The notes: generated by a model not told the origin, from the letters alone. 64,000 nucleotides of DNA from Desarmillaria ectypa (GCA_030407005.1 JAUDYN010000007.1:310001-374000); one strand, 5' to 3'. Shown: positions 35,694 to 47,200, numbered from the stretch's first letter. Program-made: numbers and translations.

Positions 35694-37574
35694 TTAATAA
35701 GAACCCCCAGAAATCTATGCTTAAAGTGAGCAGAGGATTGATGCTAAGGAAGAAAGGTAATACATACAGTAGCATCATCACTATCAATGGTTCCCTCTGA
35801 GCCACCAGTGATCTTTAATTTGGAGAAGTCCCAAGTTCTGCATCCAGATGGCTTAGATTCTATTTCATTGTACTTGAACATGAATGCTTACCCAGAGCAG
35901 GCTCTACAGTCAACAGTCAGCCACTCAGCATCATCTGTAACCCTAGGACACATTCACATGAGCACAGTAAGGAATCAATCAAGGGGATATAAGCTCATGT
36001 AATGGTGGTAGTGCTTCCAGTGAAGTTCACATCTCTGTCAGAGTATATCAAAAGCTGCACTCAGAGCCTGAACATGGACCTGGCTCACAAGATAGGGACA
36101 CTGGTTCCAGGGGTACTGTCACCATTGGGGTAAGACTGGGCAATCAAGATGCCATATTTGTTGATGCCACTGATAGTGTTTCTATATGGACAAGTGTTAG
36201 AGAGAAAGCCTGAACAATTGGTGCAGTACCCACCCAGAGTATGTTATACTGGACACTGATGTGTCAGTAGCTGAGGTTGTAACCTTGATTCTGAGTACCA
36301 ATTCAGAAGTGTAAACACATTGATAGAGCCTCAGAAATTTTACCTGAATCTATACATCGAGTCCATAACAGTGTTTCCAGAGATGGTCACATCAGAGACA
36401 GACTTATCACTAGATATAGAACCAATCAAAATACCATGGCCACCAGAGCACTGGTTGTTCTTGAAGCTGGTGGATGCATCAGGTAAGGAGGTGCATCCAC
36501 GAATGGAATGAGACGTACACGATGTTTGAACCATCATTGATAGCAATACAGTCATCCTGGTTCTTCACAACAGAGTTTTGAATAGTCACGTCGGTGGCGG
36601 AAACGTCGAAACCCTGCAGACTATCAGTTTCGAAGCAGTACAATATGGAACTGTACTCACATCGGTGTTGTGACCGAGGTCATCGGTATCGCCATCACTG
36701 TTGTCGACCTAGAAAGCACATCTGAAGTTAATATGGCACAAAGCAGAGATGTCAAACATACAGTGATGCTGTCAAAGACGAGGCCGTCACTGTTACCGAT
36801 AGAGATAGCCTGAGCAGGGCTGTTCAAGACCTGTCATTTGCGTTCAGCTTCACACAGCAGGAGACAAAATAGTAGTTCACCGTGAAGTCGGAGTAGGTGC
36901 CGGAGCCCTTGAACCTAGGCATAGAATACCTTGGCGAAGCTGAAAGGGACCTACTTCAAGAACGGATGAGGCTTGTCAACACCGCCGTTCGTGCCTTCAC
37001 CATCCCAGTATTCCGCGCCATTTCCCTATCATAAACATTGTAACGTTGCAGCGGGGGGGTGATGAGATGCCGCTCACGTCGAACGAGTATCCCGCGCCAT
37101 TGAATGTGATGTCGTCGCTGTCGATGGTGAATAACGGGCCAATGCCTAGAAGGGAATCAACCCGGTCAGCTCTCAGCCACATATCTATGGGAAATACACA
37201 CTAGAGGTCTTGGCGAAGGTGATGTCGCCAGCCATGGTGATGGTCGCTGCCTGATTTGGGCTAATGGCATACATGAGTTATACTTCTCAGACTGGCGCAT
37301 GTTCAAAGGCGACGTACGGAGAGCATCAAAGTGCCTGGAGATTGCCGTAAGCAAGGAAGAGAGTCTAGTGAAGGAGCATGTCTCTGGACTTATTTCCGCT
37401 GGGAACAGCGAAGGCCGAGATAGTGACCGACGAGCAGCTGTAAATGGACGAAGCGCTCGAGACGGAGGATATCGTGCAGCTTGCGCGCTCCTCAAGCTCT
37501 CCAGTCGGGATAGCCGACACGAGTGCAAGCACAGCGGCGGTTAAGACGAACTGGCGGAAAGCGTGTTGGAACAT
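35694..37574 (-). CDS. GH28 endo-polygalacturonase, 3' half mutated by CpG decay
   Basis: Secreted pectin-degrading enzyme that hydrolyses polygalacturonan. The start at 37574 gives a signal peptide, MFQHAFRQFVLTAAVLALVS, then IPTGELEERASC as a typical propeptide junction. About a dozen exons can be followed on the minus strand. GH28 motifs are all present: HNTDGFD, KNQDDCIAIN, SGGHGILIGS (the family usually has Ser where the second Leu/Ile pair begins), and RIK across an intron near 36340-36290. The end is TWDFSKLKITGGSEGTIDS and ISGGSY, stop at 35694. From about 36350 downward CG is absent, unlike the 5' half. At 35998 an intron that should start GTGAGC starts ATGAGC, exactly what a CG-to-TG change on the plus strand would produce. 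That would prevent normal splicing and run into a stop. The N-terminal exon junctions near 37400-37250 are unresolved. Probably a recently inactivated or impaired gene. Confidence 0.85.
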
Positions 37575-37857
37575 GGTGACCAAGATTTATGATATGAAAG
37601 ACCGAAAGCGAAAGAGAAATGCTGAGTGCTTCAATCCCAACAGATTATGATTTTATACCACCCAAAGGACTGCGCTAGAATATTTACGGAGGTAAAAACC
37701 TATAAATATACTTCTGCAAAGAACGTATGGACGATTTACATACCGAAACATGGCTTGACACGATATCACGTGGGACATTTTCAGCCCACCATAGTGACGC
37801 AGTTCGCCTGGTCCCTTTTGGTCCAGCAGGTGTCGACCGAGAGTCCAAGTAATAAGC

Positions 37858-38401
37858 TGTTAGGAATATGCCGAAATCCGGATATGAGAGCGCGAGGCGA
37901 GAGGGGATGATCGAATCGAAGTAGAATGTATTATAAAGATATATGTCGTTAGGGAATAGAATGGATTCCGGCGAGGGTTCGTGAGGTGATCTGAGAGGTC
38001 CGGTTTGCGAGGTAAAAAGAGACAGTAAGCGCGAAGCTATTACGGGCCGTAGGTGAAGACAAGCGCTAAGCGTAGTCTTCGGATTGGTGTCAGAAAGCGC
38101 TAAGCGTATCCAACGGGTTGTTCAGCAAGCGCTAGGCGTAGCTGAGGGTTCACGCAATGAAGGTGTCCTGTGAAGTAGTAGATTGATTTATTCTTTAATA
38201 CAATGATATGGACCTACTTATATACTAAGGAAGGGTTCGAGTCATTATTATTCTACAATATTCCATTTTATTCTAGTATTGGCAAGAAGAATAGAGAAAG
38301 TAAGAGAAAATACGTTTAAGTCACTGCTAGGACCGAGAAGGCCGAGTACAGGCATGTGTTGACTCATGCGCCGAATCAGCGGATACTCGATATCCATAAC
38401 A
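37858..38401 (-). mobile_element. Solo LTR, family LTR-1, copy 3 (544 bp, divergent)
   Basis: Begins TGTTAGGAATATG and ends CCATAACA, giving TGTTA/TAACA termini. Flanks are TAAGC (37853-37857) and CAAGC (38402-38406), a 4/5 match, consistent with an older insertion. It has only three AGCGCT-core repeats (38062, 38096, 38128) and a TATA AGTATATAAGTAG on the minus strand (38226-38214). It lies 284 bp upstream of the polygalacturonase start, in the same orientation, so it could supply promoter sequence. Confidence 0.87.
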
Positions 38402-39704
38402 CAAGCTCTCCATCTTTAGGCGCCGGTGTCTAGATTCATCTTTGTCTCGAGTTTAGGGTAGTTTTCAGTGCGTTCTATATTGAACAAACTCTCATAAGAA
38501 CGCACGTCACTTTTGCAGCATTATATAAGTTTGCGTACTAAGGCTCTCCCAGCGTGGCTGATGTGAACACACTAACTTCCCATCCGATTTCATTCATTCT
38601 ACTCGTCTTCCTTCCACCAAGGTCACCCTGACCATCTTTTCCGTCTAAGCGACGCGGTCTAATTTTTCAAAATGGTGCTGGATACAAATAACCCCACTCT
38701 TTGCAACTGAAGCGTTGATGCTATAGCATACGACCCATACGTTCCTGACGAACACGATTACACCCGGATGGGAGCTATTTTAGTACACGCAAAATGTGAA
38801 GATGCAAGGAAAGTCAACGGAATTCAGCCTAGACCCGACGGATAAGAAGACTGGATCAAACAGTCCTCCTTTTGGCTGCGCAAAATGGTCACCTGGCAGG
38901 AGGTGTCAGGGAAATGTCAGAGGGTCACTGGACAACTTCGACGCGCTCTTCCGAAAGCTCAAAGAGAGCTTGACTGAATCCCCTTGGGGAAATAAACGGC
39001 ATAAAAAGTTGGGGTGACAGTGTTTACGATATTAACTGAGAGCGCCACTATACTGCGTATTTTGCCGATGCATGACGGGGTGATCGAGCAACGGTTCAAG
39101 TTGGCTGTACCACAAACACTTGTAAATTAACAGCGGCGTATTTAAATAAGGCAACGCGCACCGCAGTCTTTTCTTGATATCGGAAACCTTGCAGAATCAT
39201 TTAACCATAGCTGACACTATTTTCTAAGGTTGTAAAGGGTGTTCGGCCCTCGTGTACCACAGATTTTAGTAGTCGCCGAGTCTTATAGTCATAGTCGCTT
39301 TCAGGCCTGTTGAAGCCGAGGTCTCAAATCTCGTTCGAGAGGTCAATCGGCCATCCTTTTTCCTACAACATATCACAAGCGTGGGTGGTGGCAAAATGTC
39401 GGTAACCATATACCTACATTTATGAGAGCATGCTACAGCAAAGTCAGTTGAGCATGCTTGCTGGAGAGTAAGGAGGTGTTACGCACTGTGCATAATGGCT
39501 CATCATATTTGACCTCTAATAAAAGAGAGAAATGACAGGTGTTTTTTCTCGGGTGAAATTCTCAAACAGTGATGATGTTCAATGTGGCTACAAGTCGATT
39601 TATGTATGACTGCGAATCCTATACAAAATGATAGTTATGGCAATGAGTTTGATCTAAGAAAAGAGACTTATTAGAAGCTCAGATGATAACCACGAAACCG
39701 CCAC
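38402..39704. other. Intergenic stretch
   Basis: A TATATAAG sequence near 38523 precedes a pyrimidine-rich leader-like region, but the following plus-strand frame (38796-39017, 73 codons) is not recognisable. Nothing else can be supported. Confidence 0.35.
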
Positions 39705-40460
39705 TTACCAAGAAAACACGAATCCAACATCTGCCCACCCTTGTTCAAATTCGGGGTAGTCCTCAATAAATCGTGCCACTCTCCGGTAACTCTCTTCAAT
39801 GAACCAGCGTGGCATCCACTGCTCTGACGGCGAGTTTACTCGCACATGATATTGGTCCTTGGCCAAATCTAGCAGCTCGTCTAAGTCCGTCACATCGATC
39901 GGCTCTTTCTCCTGCATATAGTCCTTCTCCGAGTCGAAGTGGTCTTCCCACCCACGAAGCTTCATCAACAGCATACACATGAAGGGCATGACAGGCAAAT
40001 CTCGGTAACGCGGAACGTACGTTATCCGACTCGAAGGCACGAATGGGATTTGAAGTTCTGTCGAGTCCCCAGAAGTAAGGATGTCCACTTTACAGGAGCG
40101 TATCCTTCGGCCATTGGCATTGACCTGGAGTGCATACCATAACACCCGATACGTCGCATGCGGATTAACGGACCGCTTCAGGTAGAACCTATCATCCGCC
40201 TCAACGAGGAGGTCTTTGATGTCTTCGGCATGCACGTCGTCGTCGAGGACAACGAGATCCACATCCTATGCAGAAAGTCAAGCAAGGTAACGAAAATTGG
40301 TGCGAAACATGCATACATTGGGGTCTCTACCGCTCATGCCGTATATCGAACATGCAGCACTCCCGAACAGACAGCATTCGTGCCCGCTATCTTGGAGAAT
40401 CTTAACTGCGGCACGGGCAGCACGCCGGACTTCCCGAGAAGAGAGTGGGTGGGCGGGCAT
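39705..40460 (-). CDS. Nucleotidyltransferase-fold protein of fungal type (234 aa)
   Basis: Two exons, 40460-40317 and 40265-39705, give 234 aa with matching phase. The first exon ends HECCLFGSAACSIYG, the GS motif of nucleotidyltransferase folds. The second begins DVDLVVLDDDVHAEDIKDLL, where the D-x-D-x pair is the expected metal-binding site. CKVDILTSG then supplies a third acidic residue. The DLPVMPFMCMLLMKLRGWEDH helix and the DVTDLDELLDLA segment match the helical tail of this widespread Agaricomycete family. The substrate is unknown; roles proposed for the fold include nucleotide transfer to RNA or small molecules. It shares a 146-bp divergent promoter region with TRS33. A GTAAGT just after the last codons could be an alternative donor, so the C-terminus might be longer. 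Confidence 0.82.
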
Positions 40461-40606
40461 GGTGGTGGTGTGGTGGTGGCAGGCAAAGGAACGTTGGCGG
40501 TACCATGACCGTGACGGTGAGAAGAACGAGAAGCATGCTTGATATTCCCACGAATTTGTAATATTTCTTGCACCGTGACCGCTGCCGTCTTTCGTCCCTC
40601 GCGACC
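40461..40606. promoter_or_regulatory. Short divergent intergenic region between nucleotidyltransferase and TRS33
   Basis: Only 146 bp separates the two start codons on opposite strands, so both genes must share a bidirectional promoter or have 5' leaders within it. No TATA box is evident; a GGTGGTGG purine run lies at 40461-40479. Confidence 0.55.
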
Positions 40607-41497
40607 ATGGCATCCCTAGCGGCAATGGCAGAGCCGCCTGCCCGCCACGTCGATGGCGCAATGATGGACTATTTCATGATAGAGCTCGTCAATGCTGTCC
40701 GGGAATCTTCAGCAGTCGCGACGGCTCGTGCAAAGAAAGTCGAGCAAGAGATGGTCGAGTCTGGATTGCTACCTCCTCCGGCTCCACCAGTACCAGTGCT
40801 ACCCCTCAAGGATAACCCTAGGGACTCGCTGACTAGCATTGCCTCGCGAAACAGTGCCACCGCCAAAGCCAATCCAACGACCGAGGCAGAGGAGGCAGTA
40901 CAGATCCGCTTGGAGGCCATTGGGATGCATGTCGGTGCCAATTTTACAGAGAGGTGCGCGTTGCGCTATAGTAGGTGCCTATTCGTGCTGAATCTCGTCA
41001 TAGGCTTTGCTTGGAAAAGTTGCTTTTCTCCGAAATGCTCGATGCTGTCAAGTTTATCTGCAAGGACATCTGGACCGCCTGTTGGGATAAGCAGGTTGAT
41101 AATCTGCGGACAAATCACAGGGTATTTACGATCTTTTCGTTGGCATTATCTTATTTACCCTGCGTTAGGGTGTTTACGTCCTTCAGGATAATTCGTTTAA
41201 ATCAATCTCTCGCCTGTCTTCTTGGAAGGGCCGTGAAGATGGCTTACAGCAAGCGAAGATGGTGACAATACTGTTCTCCCAGGTTCACACGATACTCATC
41301 AGCATCATCTTGTAGTACGTCGCTCTACCAGCTGGTATTATCAAGGGTGCCCTGTCAAGGCTGGGATACAATGGTACCGTCGCTCCAGAAGTTACATCCC
41401 TTCCTCAATGTGAGTTCTGTCATATTACGCGCGTGTACATATATTTGACTGATCGTTTGGATCAGGTACCTTCCAAGTCAAACTTCCAAAGTCGTAA
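40607..41497 (+). CDS. TRS33: TRAPP complex subunit Trs33/TRAPPC6
   Basis: Core subunit of the TRAPP tethering and Rab/Ypt nucleotide-exchange complexes acting in ER-Golgi and intra-Golgi vesicle traffic. Exons are 40607-40953, 41004-41121, 41169-41261, 41316-41409 and 41466-41497, totalling 227 aa with all phases consistent. Motifs are MMDYFMIELVNAVRESS near residue 22, RLEAIGMHVGANFTERL before the first intron, then FICKDIWTACWDKQVDNLRT and HRGVYVLQDNSF. The C-terminal part is ALPAGIIKGALSRLGYNGTV and CTFQVKLPKS. A Pro-rich loop (LLPPPAPPVPVLPLKD) is inserted after the first helix, as is usual in fungi. The start at 40607 is chosen because the longer frame has no upstream ATG. Intact and probably essential for secretion. 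Confidence 0.95.
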
Positions 41498-41907
41498 GAT
41501 AAGCTACATGGCAGATATCGTAGGTCTATCCTTATTTAACAGTCCTATTCCTAGGGATCTGACACAAAAATTAGGAAATATGTGGAACTCTCGTGCTGGA
41601 GATAGTCGTGAAAACTCCAGGGACCGAAGGCCGGAGGGACTAGGTCAAGGCTTTTAGTGTCCTACACTGCCAACGGGCTATCTATCGGTCTACGTCGCAA
41701 CGGAAATTACATTTCTGATTATAGGTATAATACCATGGTATCTTCAATGATTCGTTCTGCAATGGATATGCATCTTCCGTTCGCCCGCACAGAAGAAGTA
41801 GTGTTCTTAGTTTGCTCCGTTCCTTGACCCAATGCTCGAAGAGTCCAGCTCAAACGAACGACGTCAACAATTTGCAACAACGCTGTCTCTCGTCGTCTGA
41901 GCATCGG
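41498..41907. other. Intergenic stretch between TRS33 and LTR-1 copy 4
   Basis: Contains the TRS33 3' region. No other feature is seen. Confidence 0.4.
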
Positions 41908-42376
41908 TGTTATGGATATCGAGTACGTCAACACATGCCTGTACTCGGCCTTCTCGGTTCTAGCAATGACTCGCACGTATTTTCTCTTACTTTCTCTATT
42001 CTTCTTGCTGATACTAGAATATTGATGACTCGAGCCCTTTCGTATATAAATACCGTCTGTAACATCGTCTTAAAAAATCGGAACCTATCTCCTACTTCAC
42101 AGTACACCTTCACTGCGTAAACCCTCAGCTACGATTAGCGCTTTCCGACACCAATCCGAAGACTACACTTAGCGCTTGTCTTCACCTGCGGCCCGTAATA
42201 GCTTCGCGCTTACTGTCCTCACTTATCTCGCAAATCGGACCTCTCAGGTCACCTCACGAACCCTCGCTGAAATCCATTCCATTCCTTAACGACATACATC
42301 CTTATAATACATCCTACCTCGCTTTGATCATCCCTTCCCGCCTCGCGCTCATCCGGATTTCGGCATATTTCTAATA
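41908..42376 (+). mobile_element. Solo LTR, family LTR-1, copy 4 (469 bp, divergent, inverted)
   Basis: Reverse-complement copy of the family. It starts TGTTATGGATATC and ends CATATTTCTAATA, with flanks ATCGG (41903-41907) and ACCGG (42377-42381), a 4/5 match. It retains two AGCGCT-core motifs (near 42134 and 42171), and a TATA-like GTATATAAATAC at 42042-42053 reads on the plus strand. Shorter and more diverged than copies 1 and 2. Confidence 0.83.
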
Positions 42377-43403
42377 ACCGGCAATGTTCGAAGATATCTG
42401 CTACCTTGACCAACGGACTGTCTACACACAACTGACATCTATCACTTCGGTCTCAGATGTGACCATGCCTTTTTGCTAAAAGGCCATAGTCCAGCTTCCG
42501 AAGAGGCCATTATGTATCATAATGAGCTCCCTTCAATCGAATCGATATTGTAGGTCCGTTGTCACCCTATTATGTTTCGAAAGGTTTGACGCTGAGAATC
42601 AGGAAGGCATTATGTGTGCATACTCGAATGCTGGTGGTAATCGCTTCGACTTCTGCGCTGATGCATCTACTAGACCAAAGGGTCGCTCGTTTCTCTTCGG
42701 CGACAGAGACCATGGCTCTAATTCCGGGTGTCAACATACTATCGGAGTGTATTTGAATAAGTGTAAATGCTTTCATACTTGGGCTAATATGTTTGAAGTC
42801 AAAACATTTCACCTGTAACGAGTAGTCCCTTCAATGTACGGAGTTGTCTTGACTGAAGATACCTACCTGTCGTGGCCACCAGGCCTGTTGCGACTCCGAG
42901 AAAAGAGGAAAAATCAACAGGTATCCAATTAACTTGGCACTAATTGTAAACCGAGAGATAGATTTCGTCGAATACCATCCCGATCATAGTCACTCTCATT
43001 CTCCACCTCATAAAGCCGGTTTACGGGAATAGAAGATTACTTTCATCATGTGCTCGTCCTATAGCCTTTTTGGAACGCAACTGCGTCTGGTAAAAATAGC
43101 AAATGATAGCACATGCATACGATCCAGTTCCGCGCAATCGAGGATCCCGAGAACAGTATCCGGTGAGTAGAAAAGCTTCCTGCCCACCAAAAACACTCCT
43201 GAACATCTGAAATCAGTTCCCTGCGCTCAGATAGAAATACGATACCTTTGCGTGTTTTCTTTCTTAATGAGAACCAAGCGTGTGAATGCTGCAAATTTTA
43301 CTTTGTGAAAACGCCCAAACCGACACCAAATGAAGGAAGACAGAGGAAGACGCGATTAAGATAGGTATAAGTGTTCGTTATGATCCCCAGTGGGTATCAA
43401 GTT
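42377..43403. other. Intergenic stretch
   Basis: A plus-strand frame at 42522-42818 (98 codons) and minus frames at 43021-43294 have no recognisable product. Confidence 0.35.
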
Positions 43404-44278
43404 TTAGAGGAAGAACGCGAACACCACAGATGATGCACCCATAGCCATCAGCGCTTGCCATGCCCGTGCATCAAGGCCCATTGCGCCGTTACCAGTCTTG
43501 GCGGTATTCGAACTAGCACTGCTCGCAGACGCTTCCTCCGCGCTTGTACTACTAGTATCAGAGGTGGCCAACCCCGTTGCCTTGGTTGTAGTCTGAACCT
43601 TAGTCGTGGTAGCAATTGCTGAGGACGTAGCGAGACTGGCGGACATAGTGATACTAGAGGAATTCGAGGAAGAGAAGTTAGGGGCGACAACGGCGAGGGA
43701 GGGATCGACAAGGGCGCCGGTTCCCCAGGGGATAGCGGAACCGTCAGGTTGAAGAGAGTTTGTGGGCGCAGTGCTCGTACCGTCGGCGCCGGCGATGGTG
43801 AAACGAGTGACCCAGGTCGTGTTGGGGGATGCAGGGGCAGTGAATTGATAGAAATAAATTGCTGAGTTTGGAGTCACCTGCCGTCAAATAAGAATCAGAA
43901 TTGAAAAGTGGGAAATCGCCTATCCCATCGAGAACGTAGAACTTACATCTGGACACGTGTAGTTGAATGTACCATCCACCGTTCCGTCTTGTCCTGTAGC
44001 GACCGCTAAATTACAAATAACATAAATAACACGCAACAGTTTGATGACATGGCGAGGATCTTACTTGTTATGTGGACCATGGCCGTGTTACTTCCGCTCA
44101 TCAGCTCGATGGCCATGTCCTTCCACGCCGTCGTCGACGATTTGTCTCCGGTCCATGCTATAACGCAGGACGCCCCCTCATCATACGAGTCGCTTGGTCC
44201 CGGAACGGTAGGAACAACGTCGGCATAGACACCAATGACGGCAGAGACAATAGTGATGGCGAACAAGTACGAAAACAT
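43404..44278 (-). CDS. Secreted Ser/Thr-rich GPI-anchored Kre9/Knh1-like protein
   Basis: Exons 44278-44065, 44005-43947 and 43877-43404 give 248 aa with consistent phase. An N-terminal signal peptide (MFSYLFAITIVSAVIGVYA) is followed by a Kre9/Knh1-type domain: SYDEGASCVIAWTGD, DMAIELMSGSNTAMVHIT, VDGTFNYTCPDVTPNSAIYF and YQFTAPASP. A long Ser/Thr/Ala-rich, presumably O-glycosylated stalk comes next. The C-terminal hydrophobic tail (QALMAMGASSVVFAFFL) after a Gly/Asn/Ala-rich patch is a GPI-attachment signal. Such proteins sit at the plasma membrane or wall and are linked to beta-glucan assembly in yeast; the exact role here is unknown. Intact. Confidence 0.88.
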
Positions 44279-47200
44279 TGCAGACCGATGTACGGGTGAG
44301 TCTAAAACAGAATGACACTGAGAAATGGATAGAGGAGAAAGGAGTGGTACACACTTACGCCGGTTGTAACAGGTTTAAAGGGAAAAAGAGCGATCTTTGT
44401 AGGAGTAAATAAAAAAGAATGTGGTGGAACCGCTGCAGCTAGACAGTGGAGGGAAAGACAGGAGTAGAGATGCCTACCAGTGCCTACCATGCGGAATCAC
44501 AGTAACGCGTGACCAAAACATTTTTAAACCAACCCTTTCAACCCGAGACTCCCGGGTACCTGAGTGTAAGTCTGATTGTTAAATTGTTGTGAGGAGAAAA
44601 CATATTTATTTTAGCACCAGGGCGATATAGTTTGACACCGTGTGTTTGGTGTATATATCGTTTCTATGTCTCTTTTTGGCTCGATATAAAATTTTCTCGC
44701 GTTACATGGATACGTCTTTGTTAGACTCTATTTTTGTTACTAGATGTCTATCTGATCGATGTCGAAGGGTCCGCAACCGGTTTATGTTTATCCACAGTGA
44801 TTCACAACGTCACACCCGTTCCTGGCACCAAGCAGTGCTTCCCTTGCGGTCATGGAGAACGTCTCGGTTTGATTGGTTATAGTCTGGTAGTAATTTTATG
44901 CTCTATCAAAAGCCGCCTCGCTTGTTCACACGACGAGAACAATCAAATCTCTTGCAGAAAGGTTGTATCGATGTCAAGTCCTATTCAGAAACTGCAAAGA
45001 TCTACTCCACAAACATTTGTACCGCGGTAATATCCGTACAGGTCTTTCGAGTTCAATGCGACGCGTACTGCAGTCCACTCCGCTAACGCTTGGAATCTTT
45101 GAAACCAAAAGGCTGAACTTTGAAGTGCACAAACCTTTGAGCCGAATACTTAGCACTAATGGTGGCAGTAAGCTGGATTCTCCCGCTATCTGACCATAAG
45201 ATCCCGAGATACCACTAAGGGCAAGAATCAAACAAGTCCAGGTGTCAGTGTAAGTAGTAATGCTAGACCGTGACGCGATTCGTGTCAGTCTCGAAACCCC
45301 TGGTACACGTTTCAAATGATAAGAAGCGACTTTGGGAACAGCAGGAAGACTAACACAGCCATTGCGTAGAAGTTGACGAGAAGAGGCGGTATTAATATGT
45401 ACCGTAAGAGCACGCGCATTTTGCAAGCGCAGAACGACTACAGCTCTGAGTCGAAGACATACTACTGACAGGAAGGGGGGTGTATTACAGACGAAAAGTA
45501 CTGACTTTATAAATGTAAGGTTCAAAGATGGCCCGTGCACGCTGGTAAACCGGTAGAGCTCGGACTTGTTACTTGACAGAAGCGGACTAGAAGCCAGCAA
45601 GGAAACAGAAAATCGATAACATACTTATTCTCACCCATTGAAAAGCCACAAAAACATTCTTTATACATGTAAAAACAAAGTGACGTGTCCGAGTTTGAGA
45701 GTACTACAGTAAGAAACGAAAGAGATATGACGCAACGGAATGGCAAAGATGACGCAAAAAAAAGTTATCGAGGACCGTAACATTCGTAGTTGTTTAGCGC
45801 ACCACACGGGTCTCGGATCTCATATGCTAGCCAATTCTACTCGCTGCACTCGCAATGAGTCATAGCGAAGTCATAGTACATGCAAACAGGCAGAACTTCC
45901 TGGGATGCATCAGTAAAACCTGAAAAAAGGACTATGAGAGTAGCAGAAGAGTAGTACTTATCTTAATGCAATCCTATATTTCGAGATTAAGCAGTGTGGT
46001 ACACCCTCAAAGAATAGCCATTGTCACCGGTAAGTGACATTAATACGGTTGAGGCTTCGGAGTTCTTGAAGACGTCACCGGAACGACGGCCCGAAAAGCG
46101 GTCCTTCTTTGATCGACGTGTGCTGACTTGCGACATACACGAAACGCCGTTAACTTCTTTCATTTTGATCTACATTTTGCTATGCGCAATCCATGCGGCG
46201 GTCAAAATGCTCTTTAGGTGTGTCCCAGCAACATCTGGATACAGTAAAATGCTGACTTTAGGCGACTGCTAGGGCCTTTTAGGACAAAAAGGGGATTTCA
46301 GACAATACTGACCCTTCTTTTCCTCTGTGGCTTGCAAAAATGGGATACAGAAAACGTTCCGTTCACGACGTTCCAAAAATAGCTGCTTTCTGTGAATGAA
46401 AAGCAATTTCCTTTGACCTGACCGTGGGAACGTCTTTTCCATTCCGTTTTCCGGGTATTTCTTTACCCTAAAAGAGTGGAAGTGATCTCATTTTTCAGCT
46501 AGGGTTTCTGAGCTCATTTTTATGGTTAGAAGATCAAATGAAATGCTAACATTTTGACGTCTCTTTTCCGATGGGGAAATGTGCCAGCCCCAGCAGTGGG
46601 GCGCGATCAATGTTTGAGGAGCATTACGATTCAAGACTTTCCAAGGCCCATGTGCATCGCTTAGATGAAAACTTGCTGTCGGATAATAAGGAATAAGGGA
46701 GTGCGCTGATATAGGTGAGCGATAAACGTTACATTGCCGTGCGCGTTAACCTCGGTCCTCAGTATTGCAATGTCTACAGTAGTGTCGGCCCCGACCGGTG
46801 CCTGGTCTATGAAGTGCGAAACTGCAATGGTGTGCTTCCATGCGTGCAATCGGCGACATCATGGTCAAGACATGCTTCTACAAACCAATGCTCGCGCCAA
46901 CGGCATGCTGAAGACGTTTTATCTATTTTAAGGCTGGCAAATCGGTCACTATCGAGCACAATTTGCTTTTACTACTACATCCTGTCCGGGACTTCTGGGG
47001 GTTTTGAAAAGGATGCGGAAAAACGGGACAACAGTTATACCTGCATGGTATGTCATTTAATGCATGGACGATAGATTTTTTTAAATCTTTGCAGGGCAGA
47101 TCGCCTCAAGAGACTCGGCGCGACCACGTTCTGTACAAGCATCGGCTAGTTGCGAGCAGGCAACGAGGCTAGATGCTATCATCCTCGTGTTCAAGTGGAA

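Larger units (their letters stand above)
16750..36350. other. CpG-depleted, stop-riddled transposon island (about 19.6 kb)
   Basis: Reading line by line I find only about seven CG dinucleotides in this span (near 23750, 24092, 24475, 27795, 28007, 28087 and 30730), whereas flanking DNA has several per line. TG and CA are correspondingly common and the retrotransposon frames carry many TGA and TAG stops at positions where the family has Arg or Trp. This is the known signature of cytosine methylation followed by deamination, or of RIP-like mutation. The counts are by eye. The island covers all the gypsy remnants listed here plus the last about 0.65 kb of the polygalacturonase gene. Confidence 0.85.

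Noticed and set aside
44974..45600. 208-codon minus-strand gene
   Set aside because: No recognised domain, unusual composition, and overlapping open frames on the other strand; kept only as a note in the intergenic entry.
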